DNA of 64,000 nucleotides from Ailanthus altissimus (GCA_946807835.1 OX327705.1:11190501-11254500); one strand, 5' to 3'. Positions 21,685-33,734 are shown, counted from the stretch's first letter. Program-made: numbers and translations. The notes: generated by a model from the sequence alone, not told the origin.

Positions 21685-24190
21685 TTATTCCCCTCTTCTT
21701 AAAAAGGATTTGTCCTCAAATCATCACCTATATCAAAAAGACTTAAATTAGTAACATTAAAAGTGGCACTAACATTGTACTCACTTAACAATTTCATCTT
21801 ATATGCATTGTCATTGATGTGCTCAAGGACTTGAAAAGGTCTATCTCCTCTTGGAAGTAACTTAGATCGCCTTTGTGCCAAAAATCTTTCTTTCCGTATT
21901 TGCAACCAAACCCAATCTTCAGGTTCAAAAATCAGCTGTCGACACCTTTTATTAGCTTGTTTGCATACTGCTTCATCCTCTTCTCATTGTTGAGTCTTGC
22001 TTTCTCATGTATCTACTTAAAAAATTCAGCATTTTTCTTTCCATCTAAGTTACCATGTTCAGATAAAGGTAATGGCATTAAATTCAATGGAGTTGAAGGA
22101 TTAAAACCATAAACAATTTCATATGATGAAAACTTAGTAGCAGAATGAATAGTATAATTATAAGCAAACTCAACATGTGGTAAACATTCTTCCCAAGTTT
22201 TGATGTTTTTTTTAATTATAGCCCTCAACAAAGTAGACAAAGCCCTATTTACTACTTCAGTTTGACCATCAGTTTGTGGGTGACAAGTAGTAGAAAATAG
22301 CAACTTAGTTGCTAACTTACACCAAATAGTCTTCCAAAGGTAACTCAAGAACTTAGCATCTGTATCTAAAACTATTATTCTAGACATAACATGTAATCTT
22401 ACAATTTCTCTAAAGAACAAATCAGTAATATGTGAAGCATCATCAGTTTTGTGACATGGAATGAAATGTGCCACTTAGAAAATCTATCCACAACCACCAA
22501 AATTGAATCCTTACCATATTTAGACCTAGGCAAACCTAACACAAAGTCTATCGAAATCTCAATCCAAGGTTCATTGGGAATATACAGTGACATGTACAAA
22601 CCATGGGGTTGCACTCAGGATTTTGCTTACGACACATCTACCACAAATTCTCTCAACATCGCTTTTTATGTGTGGCCAATAGAAGTGTTCTTGCAAAACA
22701 GCTAAGGTCTTAGTGACTCCAAAGTGTCCTATTAACCCTCCACCATGGGATTCCCTTACTAATAAATCACGTAAAGAGCAATTTGGCACATACAATTTAT
22801 TTTTTTGAAACAAGAAGCCCTCGTGTCTAAAGAACTTACCTACTACATTTTTCTCACACATCTAAAACTCCTCACAAAAATCATGGTCTAAAGGATACAA
22901 TTCTTTAATATGCTCAAAACTAAGTAATTTTGCATTAAGGGTAGAAATTAATGTGTACCTTCGAGAAAGTGCATCGGCAATGATGTTTTCCTTACGTTGC
23001 TTGTATCGGATGACATATGGGAATGTCTCGATGAATTCCACCTATTTTACATGTCTCCTGTTCAACTTATGTCGGCCCTTCAAATGTTTTAACGACTCAT
23101 GATCGATGTGAATCACAAACTCCTTGGGCTAAAGGTAATGTTGCCATGTTTCTAATGATCGAATCAATGCATATAATTCTTTATCATATTAGGATAATTT
23201 AAGGCTGCCCCACTTAATTTCTCACTGAAATATGCTATTGGATTCCTCCTTGCATAAGAACTGAACCTATACCCATACCGAAAGCATCACATTCAATTTC
23301 AAAGTTTTTAGTAAAATTAGGCAAAACAAGTAAAGAAGTATGAGTTAATTTTTCCTTGATCAATTGGAATGCCTTCTCTTGTTCATCTCCCAATTTGAAT
23401 CCAACATTTTTCTTGATGACTTTAGTAAGAGGTGTAGTGATGTTGCTAAAGTCTTTCACGAACCTTCTGTAAAAACTAGTGAGTCCATGAAAACTACAAA
23501 CATTACCTATACTTGTGGGACTCGGCCATTCTTGAATCGTGCAGATCATCTCTTTGTCAACCTGTATTCCTTGTGCACTAACAACAAAACCAAGAAACAC
23601 AAGCTTATCGATGCAAAAGGTGTACTACTTCAAGTTAGTAAATAACTTCACTTTTCTAAGTACATCCAAAACTGATTTCAAATGTACAGCATGATCATCC
23701 AAGTTTTTACTATAAATAAGAATATCATCAAAATAACCTATGAAAGCACGCAAGACATGGTTCATTAATTGCATAAAAGTTCTTGGTGCATTAATTAATC
23801 CGAATTGCATAACTAACCACTCATATAAGCCGTATTTCATTTTAAAAGCAGTTTTCCATTCATCGCCTTCTTTCATTCTTATTTGATGATACCAACTCTT
23901 TAAATTAATCTTAGAAAATACACAAGCACCATGCAGCTCATCTAACATATCATCTAAGCGAGAAATACAATGATGATACTTTACCATTATATTATTAATT
24001 GCTCAACAATCAATGCACATTCTCCATGATCCATCTTTTTTAGGTTCCAAAATCACTGGCACGGTGCACGGACTCATACTTTCCCTTACATACCCCTTTT
24101 TCATCAATTCACTAACTTGTCTTTGTAGCTCCTTTGCCTCCTCGAGATTGCTTCGATAGGGGTCGATTTAGAATTAAAGCACAGGGCATG

Positions 24191-24896
24191 TGATGTACAT
24201 CATGAAGGTTCTAAATCAACTCAAGAAGGCGAGCTGAGCGTAAAGGAGATTTCAGATGGTCCAATAACAAGGGCTAAGGCTAAACAGCTTCAAAGGGCCA
24301 TAAGTAGTCAAATTGGAGCTATTGAAGCTTCTATGGGATTAGAAGCTTGCGATCTGAATAGAAACGAGCTAAATGTATTTATTTGTCTTCAATTTGAGAT
24401 TGGGACGTGATTTAGAGACGTTTGGTGACGTTGGGCTTTAAGAAGCAGCTAAGGGCTTTCTTTTCATGCTATTGGGCTTTATTTACTTCTTATGTTACTA
24501 CTTTTATGTATTTGGGCTATTTGAACTTGTTTAGTTTTGTTTTAAATTGTTAAGTCATATTGGGCTTATTTTGGGCCTTTTTAAGTTTCTTAGGTAACAT
24601 TAGGGTTTCACCTCATTTTGTAAGCCTATATAAGGCATGTAAAAGTCTTGTAGAGGCAGCTGCCTCATTTTGGAATTGGATGCACGAAAATAGACTTTTT
24701 CTCTCTCAAAATTGTCTTCTCAAGTTTTTCAACTCTTGAAGACAGTTGGTGACTTATCACTCTTTGATCACCAAGAGTGTGGCGTCAAAACCCTAAATTG
24801 ATCCTTGTGGCGTCCATACGACTTATCAAGGTATCTATTTAGTTCTATCCTCCATCAACTTCACAATTTAATTTTGTTATAAATCAAGGCACATCA
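24191..24896 (+). repeat. Solo family A LTR, TSD GCATG (706 bp, short U5)
   Basis: TGATGTAC to GCACATCA with GCATG at 24186-24190 and 24897-24901. Removal restores the J frame IEHQIDFMPCALILN. The LTR-encoded C-terminus (…[13 protein letters not shown]…EIGT) is open over its whole length. Confidence 0.95.
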
Positions 24897-26329
24897 GCAT
24901 GAAATCGATTTGATGTTCAATTCCTCGAATAGGAGGTAAACCAGGTGGAATCTCCTCGGGAAAGACATCATCAAACTCCTACAAAAGAGAAACAACTGAA
25001 CTATGCAGAGACGAGTCAAGTTGGTTAGTGTTTAAATTCACCTCTTTGTATAGATTCTTTGGCTGATTTAAAAACACCGCTCTTTTTATTTCACTCATTT
25101 TTGCATAAACGTTTGCTTTTCTCTCATTTTTCTCAGCCTTTGTTTTCTCTTTCTAATTTTCATTTTGTTTCTCTTCCTCACTCTCTTTCTTTTCATTACT
25201 CTCTTTTTGTAATCTCACTTGATCTTCATAGACCTTCTTTGGTGACAAAGTGGCTAGAGTGATTGTCCTTTGATTAAACATAAATGAATATTTGTTGGTG
25301 AAACCATCGTGCTCAACACGCCGGTCAAATTGCCATGGTCGGCCTAGTAATAAGTGTCCAGTTTGCATTGGAACTACATCACACAGAACTTCATCTTCGT
25401 ATTTTTCAATACGGAAGGAAATTAACACCTGTTTAGTAACCCTCACCTCGCCAGTGTCATTCAGCCATTGCAATTTGCAAGGCCGGGGATGTTTAATTGT
25501 TGACAACCTTAATTTCTCCACCATTGTAGTGCTAGCAACGTTAATATAACTACCTCCATCAATAATCACACTACATACCTTGTTTTGCACATGGCATCTA
25601 GTATGAAAGATGTTTTCTCGTTGGACTTCATTATCTTCTTTGACCTGCATACTTAGAACTCTTCTTGCAACTAGTAGTTCACCTTGGGTAGCGTATTCCT
25701 CATCATCCACGTTCACCAATGGTGGCATAGATTTGGTGACATCTTTAACATCGAATTCAATTTCACCATTATCTCGCAATATCATAACTCTTTGGTTTGG
25801 ACGTTGGCTTGCTATATGACCCCTGCCTTGGCATTTAAAACACTTAATATCATGATTTCGAGTGGTAGAAGAATTAGGTTTACCTTGATTTCCATGGCTG
25901 GTTATTTCTTGCTTTTGCTCAATTTTGGGCTTGGCAATGACTTGCTTCTCCTCTTTCTTCATAAAATTTGGCCTCCAAGATGAACCCGAGCTAGGGTTTT
26001 GTCATTTACTGTAGCTCCTACTCTTGAGTTGGTTCTCAATTTTGATAGCCATGTGCACCATATCTTCTAACTCCATATAATATTGCAATTCCACAAAATT
26101 AGCAATTTTTTTGTTCAAACAAACCAAAAACCTAGCCATATTAGCCTTTCGGTATTTCTCTACATTCGCTCTAATCATAGTAATTTCCATCTCCTTATAA
26201 TAATCCTCCACACTTCGATTAACTTGTGTAAGACTTAGTAATTTTTGGTACAACTAACAGTAGTAATGTCTTGGAACAAATCGTCTCCTCATCACGGTTT
26301 TCATTTTCTCCCAAGTCTTTATCGGACGC

Positions 26330-27096
26330 TTATGTGCCTTGATTTCCAGAAAAAAAGATTATTCTAAAATTCGAATAAACTCTGGTTCTTTTGTTGGTTA
26401 TTTTTCTTTTAAGTGTTTAGGCTGAATTATAACAAAATTAAATGGTAAATTGGATGGATGATAGAACTAAATAGATACCTTAATAAGTCAGATGGACGCC
26501 ATAAGGATCAATTTAGGGTTTGACGCCACACTCTTGGTGATCAAAGAGTGATAAGTCACCAACTGTCTTCAAGAGCTAGAAAACTTGAGAAGACAATTTT
26601 GTGAGAGAAATTGCTCTTCTATTTCATGCTTCCAATTCCAAAATGAGGCAACTGCCTCTATAAGACTTTAACATGCCTTATATAGGCTTACAAAATGAGG
26701 GGAAATCCTAATGTTACCTAATTAACTTAAAAAGCACAAAATAAGTCCAATATGACTTAACAATTTAAAATAAAGCTAAACAAGTTTAAAATGGCCCAAA
26801 TACATAAACATAGCAACATAAGAAATAAACTAAGCCCAATAGCATGGAAAGAAAGCCCTCAGCTGCCTCTTTCAGCCCAACGTCACCAAACGTCTCTAAA
26901 TCACGTCCCAATCTCTAATTGAAGACAAATAAACACATTTAGCTCATTTCCATTCAGATCGCAAGCTTCTAATCCCATAGAAGCTTCAATTGCTCCAATT
27001 TGACCACTTATGGCCCTTGTTATTGGACCATCTGAAACCTCCTTTATGCTTAGCTCACCTTCTTGAGTTGATTTAGAACATTTATGATGCACATCA
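26330..27096 (-). repeat. Solo family A LTR, reverse, near-perfect TSD (767 bp, long U5)
   Basis: Plus strand TTATGTGCC to GCACATCA (one end base changed). GACGC (26325-26329) and GATGC (27097-27101) are the target duplication with one transition. It splits the J gag before KTWEKMKTVMRRRF. The coding part has a deletion after GPITRA. Confidence 0.88.
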
Positions 27097-27620
27097 GATG
27101 CTCTTGATTTCTTTTTCTATTTAACACTAGTTGATCCCACCAAACAATCGCAAAATTCAATGGCTGCAAGTTTTACCTTTATAAGCTCGAAATAATTATG
27201 ACAATCAAATACTAATTCTAACTTCTTCTCTCACTTAAGGTAAGCTTCTGGATCATTTTTGTCTTGAAATGATAGAATTTTCATTGTAATACTTCCCAAG
27301 TTATTATCTTTCAGATTCTTAGCTTCTCTAAACCGCCCCCCATATCTCCTAATACCAAAATTGAATCCTGGTCATCTTCTTCATCAAAACCTTCCCCATA
27401 ACAATCTTCAGCTTCAACTCTTACTTTCCTAGGTTGAACTCTCCCCTATGCACATTAGGATTGTTTTGTGGCTGCTCTAAACGTGCATTCTCTACCCGAT
27501 CTATTCGTTCATGAATCTGTCCATCTCCATTTTCAATACTCTCCTCATCTCACCCATTATAGCTTCCATGAGAAACTTTGGATCAACCTCTTCTAATGTA
27601 TCTATTTTTGTTCTTGTTGT

Positions 27621-28070
27621 CCAATATGTTTGGTGCAAAACAAAGTCAAAAAAAAAAAAGAAACCTCACACACTCGCTCACGTGTTTCACTCAAAGAATG
27701 ATTCACTCAATTTTCACTCGTGTTTCACACAAAAACAGATTGGCTTTTACCTTCTAATGTTCTCACTAATCTTGCCTTTTCCCACTCATAGTAATCCTCT
27801 ATAGGTTCTTATCAAACTAATCAAACAAATATCACAATTTTCAGCAAATATTCTCCAAGAACTCACCAAGAGAAATTGGAATTTCAAGCCTTAGAACAAA
27901 ACAAGGCTGTGTCATGAATTTTTTTTTGTTTTTTGGAGCAAGGAATTAAAGTTTATGGAATCGAAAAGGAACTTAAGATGTAAAATTGAAATATGAATTA
28001 CAAGAGCTGAATCGCAATATTTCTTTTTTAATTTTTTTTAAAAATATATAGATAGGCAAACCTATAAATT
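27621..28070 (-). other. Leader of element J
   Basis: Untranslated sequence homologous to the G leaders (32450-32820 and 34440-34800), sharing the CTCACGTGTTTCACTCAAAG segment. It is A/T-rich with an A12 run at 27648. No primer site was recognised at its right end. Confidence 0.55.
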
Positions 28071-28162
28071 TGTAGATCAAGAAGGACTCCAAGATCATTT
28101 AGAAATAGATTTGTATAAAACCGCGACCCGTTACTTATATTGAAGCAAGAACCTTGGTATAA

Positions 28163-28597
28163 TGAAGACACCACAATCAATTATGGAATGATTAATTGAT
28201 TAGTCGAAGGAGAACGCTAAGAAAATTATTCCAATAAGTTCAAAGAGTTCTAAAAGAACCAAAGAGAATTTTCTTAATCAAATTGCTGAGTGATTTTCTA
28301 TTATCCCTTATGTATTTATAGTGAACATTTGGGATGCTAGCATTTATTACAATATTGAATGACAACTTAAAAACTAGTAACTACCAACTACTACCAACAT
28401 AGCTTTAAACTAGCTTTTTCAAACTTTGTAACTACAACAATAAATGCAGCTGTAGACTTTAACTAACAACCAACCACCAACAACTAAGACTTTATTTCAA
28501 ATATTACAACTACTATCATAAATTTTTATTGTAGCTCCTAAAAGCTTCTAACCACTTCGGTTGCTCAAATGGGCTGTTGCTCTATCATTCCCTAACA
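28163..28597 (-). repeat. F-like LTR, reverse (about 435 bp)
   Basis: The minus strand begins TGTTAGGGAATGATAG and ends GGTGTCTTCA. It shares with the F and G LTRs the TTGGTAGTAGTTGGTAGT stretch, the GTAATAAATGCTAG stretch and a CTATAAATAC TATA site (near 28315). No target duplication was found, so it may be a solo LTR with decayed flanks. Confidence 0.55.
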
Positions 28598-28865
28598 CTT
28601 GATAAGTCAAACTTGGGTAATCACCACTTTAGAAAACTCCTCTAATTCCATCCACTTTGTGATCTGAGAAATTTCTTCTAAATTATTCCAAAACTTGAAT
28701 TATAGAAATCCAACTTTGTGGAACATGTGGAATATATTCCTTGCACCCCCATGAATTTATCTCTGCTCAAATATTTTGAATCAGTCCATTGAGAGTTTCC
28801 TTGAACCTTGTAGCTCGAGCCCTTATAACCGGACCAACTGAAACTTGAATTAGTTTTACATTTCA

Positions 28866-29644
28866 TGATGCAGGCTCAAGTGTTTAGAAAAAGAACACCA
28901 CAAGATTGGAAGAATGAAAACAAACACTCACTTTTATTAAAATAAACTCAAACACTGAATAAAGTAAAATTGGTACAAGCTCACCACTCAAGAGAATTAC
29001 AATGGGATACAGAATAATTCACCACCCAAAGAACCCTACAAGAGATACAGAACTCTCAAACTCACCACTCTAAGGAATCCACCCAAGAGATACAGAGTTA
29101 AATGTAGAAACTCTCATAAGAGAACTCTCCCACATACAAGTAATTTAAAATTCACTCTCTGCCCTTCTCCTCTCATCCTTAGGTATTTATAGAGATTTCT
29201 TGGGAGGGCTACTGCAAAGCACTCATTACAACATTAAAACTTGGTGGTTGGGAGTTTACAAAAGACAGTAATTAAGACTTACAACTACCCTTACACCAAA
29301 AGTCTACAAATACAGCAAATAAACTAAATGAATCATTAAATTCGAACATAATATACTATAAAGTCTTGGATGGAGACAAAAGTCTTCAATTCTTGCAAGT
29401 TGTCAAGATTTGGCTCACCTAATAACTGTCTGACCTTCCTTTAGTTATTAGGAGTCAACTTACTCTAGAAAACTTATATTCATGTGCTGTAAAAAGGATT
29501 TAGAACTAGACATATATAATTTTTTAGTAGTATGAAGATTACCCAGAAATTCCTTCCGAAACAGTACCAGATAAATTCCAAATTTACCCTTGAAATTCAT
29601 TTAGTTCTATTTTTAGCTCCATGTGATCAGACACTCCTGTGTCA
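28866..29644 (-). repeat. Solo family C LTR, TSD TTTCA (779 bp)
   Basis: Plus strand TGATGCAGGCTC to CCTGTGTCA, exactly the length of both C1 LTRs. TTTCA is at 28861-28865 and 29645-29649. The uninterrupted site survives in the paired J LTR at 21655-21675 (GCATTCCATTTGTTAG). Confidence 0.96.
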
Positions 29645-29671
29645 TTTCATTTGTTAGTCGTGCCTTTATCA

Positions 29672-30009
29672 CTTAAGAAAGTGATGTAAGTAATCAACAT
29701 GGCAAAGTGGTTTCAAATTGTTGAATGATAGATCAAGATTCAAAATTTTGATGAAGATGATTTTGCAACACTATTCTTGCTTCCTTTTCTTTCTTTTTTT
29801 TTGTTAAAGTTTTTGTTTGTTTCTTTTCTTTTCTTTTCTTTTTTTAAATATCAGAGACTAGATATAAAAAATACAAATTAATAACAAACTAGAGTTTTCA
29901 AGATGGAATGTGGCCATGATTAAGGTTTTTTTTCTTAACAAAAATAATTTATGCAGGATTCAATGGAACTATAAAATAATTGAAGGGATAATTCAAACTT
30001 GCCTTGAAA
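29672..30009 (-). other. 5' leader of the D element
   Basis: Untranslated sequence between the D primer site and the J insertion. It contains T-rich low-complexity tracts (29770-29850). No gene is seen. Confidence 0.6.
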
Positions 30010-30026
30010 CCAAAGCTCTGATACCA
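30010..30026 (-). other. Primer binding site of the D element
   Basis: Minus strand TGGTATCAGAGCTTTGG, two bases from the LTR end. The initiator-tRNA-Met type core (TGGTATCAGAGC) is perfect. Confidence 0.92.
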
Positions 30027-30028
30027 AC

Positions 30029-31079
30029 TGATATGAACCTCACCAATGATGTGATGAAACCCAACACCAAAATATGGAATCGAACTCCAAGATCTTCAAG
30101 ACGCAAGTTTGATGAGTCTTGACCCTTGACTAAGCAAGGCAAGAACCAAGACTAGTTGGATAGGTGATGGCACACCACGAAACTCAAGGACACTCAAGAA
30201 TCAAGGTGGTAAGTTCGATTGTTTAAACATCAAAAGAATAAGGTTGATTAGTTCAAGTCCTTTCAAGAATGAAAGTAGAACAAAAAAACTCTCTAATTTT
30301 ATTTTATGAATTCTTAATTTTATAATCATTCAATCCCCATGGTATTTGTAGAGACCACGTGGGATGTCAAGTTACAAATTCAAACCTACAACTACCCTCA
30401 AACTCAAAGTCTAAAATATAGCTAACAATCAATAAACTTACAGCTGCCCTCACACTAAAAGTCTAAAATTACTAGTAACACAACAAATGCAATTACAAAT
30501 TCAAATATAATTTTTACTAATTCAACAAGCATGTTCCTAAGTCTAGATTTGGAAAGAAAAGTCTTCAATTCCAGCAAAGATGTCAAGCTTCACCTACTAA
30601 ATATTTGACTTTCATTCTTTTTCTCTAGAAAGCTTAGAAATATGTGGTTGTAAAACTTATTCCAGAATTTGTAAAGCAATTAAACCTCTAGAAAAGTTGC
30701 TTATATCAAATTTAAATTCGAAATTAATATCTTGGCCTTCCAAAGCTGTGTAGATCTTTAATTTGACTCTTCTAGAACCTTAATCAAATTGATTAGGTTC
30801 CTTTGAATCTGATTAGGAATTATTTGAAATTGATTTGGGCTTATATCAGGCTTCTATGTGTTTGGTATTTCACTAATTTGTTAAATCATCCCATAAAATG
30901 CTTCATTAAAATGTTTGCCTCTAAGCCTTGGTGATTGCCCCACTTGGCAAACTTAGTGGATCATGTGAATGCTGACTTTAAGCCCTTCCAAGCCCACAAG
31001 TTTCATGAGTACCTCTATGTCCACATGTGAGTTCTTTCTCTTGTATGTATTTATGTATTGTGCAGCTTCGTTGGTATCA
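30029..31079 (-). repeat. 5' LTR of the D element (1051 bp)
   Basis: Plus strand TGATATGAACC to CGTTGGTATCA. Followed by AGTGG (31080-31084). The minus strand starts TGATACCAACG. This is the longest D LTR in the window. Confidence 0.92.
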
Positions 31080-31084
31080 AGTGG

Positions 31085-31658
31085 TAAACTGTTTTCTAAA
31101 AAATCTAATTAGATGTATATGTACAAACTAGAAGAGGTAATGGGACTTTACTTTGGCACAAGCTGAGTTTGCTTACAACAATTCAGTCAACCATTCCACT
31201 GAAAGGAGTCATTTCTTTATTGTTTATACTAAAATTCCAAGATATATTATGGACCTAGTCAAACTTCCTTCTACTACAAGTTCTAGTACGACTGCATTTG
31301 CTTTAGCGGGTACCAATTCAAAGATATTCCAAGATGTGCATCAATCCTTAGAGGATAATAACCTCAAATACAAGGCAACTGTAGACAAGCATCGGAAGCA
31401 TCAAGTGTTTAAGGTGGGCTAAGTGATTGTTCATTTTCGTAAGTAGAGGCTGCCTACAGGAGTTCATGGCAAACTAAGGTAGAAACATTATGGTACTTTT
31501 AAAGCTTTGAAGAGCAACAATGACAATGTATATGTGATAGACCTACCTGATGACATGGGCATATCAAAAAGTTTCAACGCAACAGATATCTCCACCTATC
31601 ATCATAAAGGCAAACTATATGATCACTCGAGAATGAGTGTTTTTCAAGTGGAGGAGAA
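31085..31658 (+). pseudogene. F1 integrase, second part
   Basis: It continues the integrase cut at 12984. After TAAACTG the frame reads [20 protein letters not shown] (31153 on), the end of the integrase core. The charged segment NNLKYKATVDKHRKHQVF and the C-terminal domain ([26 protein letters not shown], 31507 on) follow, then a purine tract GTGGAGGAGAA before the LTR. The third catalytic Glu lay close to the break. Stops are present. Confidence 0.9.
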
Positions 31659-31738
31659 TAATGAGGAACAGCAGCACAGCAACCCACGTGAATAGTCTAT
31701 GTGATGAGAAACTTCCAAGAGCCTACAACTACATTTAC
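31659..31738 (+). repeat. Start of the F1 3' LTR, cut by G1
   Basis: TAATGAGGAACAGCAG corresponds to TGATGTGGGATAGCAG of F2. It runs through GAGAAACTTCCAAGAGCC and stops at ACATTTAC, where G1 begins. The remainder of this LTR was not found in the window. Confidence 0.85.
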
Positions 31739-32392
31739 TGATGCGAATTAGGTTGTCAAAATATCACAAGGTCCATTGAAAATCCATGTGTGATGGAGAA
31801 CAATAGCACAGAAGCACATGTGATATCAAGTCTCAATATTGGTAATTGTAAGTAGTTATAAGTTACTATAAATTGTTGTAATAAGTGTTAGCATTCTAAG
31901 TGCCTAGCTTATTGGTAGTGGTTAGTAGTTAGTAGTTGTAAGTTTTCATCAATTGTTGTAATAAGTCTTAGAATCCCAAGTGCCTAAATTATTAGTAGTA
32001 GTTGGTAGTTAGTAGTTTTAAGTTGTCATTAGTGCGGTAATAAATACTAGACATCCCAAGAGGTCTCTATAAATATATGAGAGATGAGGGAGAACGAAAT
32101 CAGAATTGATGATATTAATGTTGAGAGTTTTCTCTTAAGTTCTTCAAAGAACTATTATTATAACTTATTAAGATTTTATCTTGTGGCGTTCTTTCAAACT
32201 TATCACTCACAACTACTCATCTATCTTAAGTGTGGCATCTACTATCTTCTTATACCTCTGATTCTTATCTTTGATAGATAATGGGTCAAGGTTCTTTTTT
32301 TTTATTCATCTAAAAATCTGAATTAGAACGATCCTTGGCAAAGGAACTTCATTGAGCGTTGGGTCTCACTTTTCTTTGTGAGGTTCATATCA
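31739..32392 (+). repeat. 5' LTR of G1 (654 bp)
   Basis: It begins TGATGCGAATTAGG and ends GAGGTTCATATCA. It carries a CTATAAATATATGAG TATA site (near 32068) and the ACTTATTA / TTGTGGCGT / ACTTATCA motif set (32163-32205). Confidence 0.9.
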
Positions 32393-32394
32393 TT

Positions 32395-32406
32395 TGGTAT
32401 AAAAGC
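32395..32406 (+). other. Primer binding site of G1
   Basis: TGGTATAAAAGC; the G2 counterpart at 34380-34391 is TGGTATCAAAGC. Both are altered from TGGTATCAGAGC, and the shared change to CAAAGC or AAAAGC suggests a family trait. Confidence 0.8.
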
Positions 32407-32826
32407 TTAGGCTCTAATCAGGTTTGAACTATCCATTTAATTTTCATTGATTGTTATTTCTTTTAAATCAGCAACTATATTTAGTCTCTAAAAATCAGTA
32501 GCCTATATCAATTTTCTTGTTTCTTCATGTTTGTTACTTTATCTAATTCTTCAAGTTCTGTTATTATATTTAAATAAAAAAAGAGAGAGACAAAAAAAAA
32601 ATAAAAAAATTCAGATTCCATGATTCCAAATTTACTTTTCTAAATTTAAAAAAACTTGAGTGAAAGTCGAGTGAATCATTCTTTGAGTGAAACACGTGAG
32701 GGAGTGTACGAGGTCTTTTTATTTTTCTAACTTTGTTTTGCAGCAAAAATGTTAAACAATAAGGACAAAAATACTTCCAAAGTTGCATTGAAAAAAGTTG
32801 ATTCAAAGTTTCTCATGAAAATTTGA

Positions 32827-33734
32827 ATGGGTGAGATGAGAAAAATGTTAAAAGTAGAGTTGGAACAAGTTCATAAACGGATAGATAAACTTAAATATAA
32901 TACACAAAGGGCGCAGACACTTAGAGTTCCTAAATTGCAAATTCAAGATAGGCGTACTAACATGAATAATGATGGCATTGTTGAAGATGCTTGGGATAGA
33001 TTTTTGAATATGGAAAAGGAGGTTGAAAAACAACTAAGTAGGAAGAGTTTCACAAGATGTGACCAAAACTTTACTTCTACATCATCTTTGAAACTGGATT
33101 AGAGTAAAAAAGATGAGTAAGCTGATTCTAATTTCAAAGCAGCACTAACTATGGGCCAAAACGTGGGAGGCAGCCAATGTCATATTGCATCTCAATGTCC
33201 AAATCAAAGTGCATTGATTCTAAGCGATAACCATGTCATTGAAACTGAAAGCAAAAAGTCAGATGACAAATCTACGCCACCGTTTGAAGATGCAAGTGAT
33301 GGAATGAAGTACCCAGTATATGGTAAGCTTATGGTTACTAAGTGTACATTTAATTTGCAAATCGAAGAAGATGAAAAGGAATTTGTTGATGTGTTTCCCA
33401 AAGAAATACCTAATGCATTACCACTAATAAGGGGAATCGAGCATCAGATCAACTTTATACCTGGAGCATTAATTTCAAACATTACAACCTATAGAAGTAA
33501 TCCCAAGAGACAAAGAAACTTCAAAGACAGATTTGTGAGCTTATAAAGAAGAGGTACGTGTGTAAGAGCATGAATCATCCTACCATTCCAGTATTACTTT
33601 GTGCCTAAGAATGATAGATTGTAGAAGATGTGTGTTGATTGCTACATTATCAAAAATATCACTTCAAAGTTCAAGAAAGTTTTATTTGAGCCCGGTAAAG
33701 ATTTAAGGACAAATCCTTTTCATTAGAAAAGAAA
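32827..33734 (+). pseudogene. G1 gag-pol remnant with stacked deletions
   Basis: The gag start GEMRKMLKVELEQVHKRIDK (from 32827) runs to LKLD*SKKDE. It jumps at GQNVGGSQC into HIASQCPNQSALIL, the last half of the zinc knuckle, then an acidic linker. It jumps again to EEDEKEFVDVFPKEIPNALP and RGIEHQINFIPGALISN (pre-RT), then to RT start remnants (MCVDCYIIKNITSKF) and to the Pol tail FEPGKDLRTNPFH before the LTR. The order is that of a full element with at least three internal deletions. Confidence 0.85.

Larger units (their letters stand above)
21700..27620 (-). pseudogene. Gag-Pol of element J (broken; interrupted by two A LTRs)
   Basis: The gag start region (GEMRRVLKMEM) lies near 27590. 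The gag core is at 26002-26253 and the knuckle CFKCQGRGHIASQRP near 25830 (last Cys changed to Arg). The protease IIDGGSYINVAS lies near 25560, with its frame open over 25153-25962. RT spans about 24190-23625, with the first catalytic Asp changed (KINLKS for KIDLRS) but [10 protein letters not shown] kept. RNase H is at 23600-23235 and the HHCC finger at 22861-22571. The integrase core (MAHFIPC... VLDTDAKF ... GQTEVVN) is at 22474-22013 and its C-terminal domain at 21905-21699. Frameshifts and stops separate the blocks. An A LTR at 24191 splits the pre-RT linker and one at 26330 splits gag. Confidence 0.88.
21423..29671 (-). mobile_element. Element J, reverse CRM-like gypsy element with four nested LTRs
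   Basis: The minus-strand order is LTR (29671 leftward, interrupted), leader, gag (from about 27600), protease, RT, RNase H, integrase (to 21700), polypurine tract and LTR (21684 leftward). It lies in the leader of the D element: the D primer site and leader are at 29672-30026 and the D gag begins at 21110. A matching target duplication was not found, so the outer LTR ends are approximate. Nested in it are A LTRs (24191; 26330), an F-like LTR (28163) and a C LTR (28866). Confidence 0.7.
28071..29671 (-). repeat. 5' LTR of J, interrupted by an F-like LTR and a C LTR
   Basis: J LTR sequence is recognisable at 28598-28865 and 29645-29671 by comparison with 21423-21684. It includes a broken copy of the GPVxRARATRFKETLNG segment (about 28790-28830). 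The right end TTTATCA at 29671 meets D-element leader. The left end near 28071 is a guess based on TAGATCAAGAAGGACTCC. Confidence 0.55.
12985..31079 (-). mobile_element. Family D element, reverse, 18.1 kb with nested insertions, TSD AGTGG
   Basis: The 3' LTR (12985-13614), polypurine tract, degenerate pol and gag, leader, primer site (30010-30026) and 5' LTR (30029-31079) are all on the minus strand. AGTGG is at 12980-12984 and 31080-31084. Excising the interval rejoins F1 integrase sequence that matches F2 continuously at about 18180-18250, so both ends are firm. Inside it lie F2 (15067-19232) and element J (about 21423-29671), each with its own further insertions. Confidence 0.9.
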
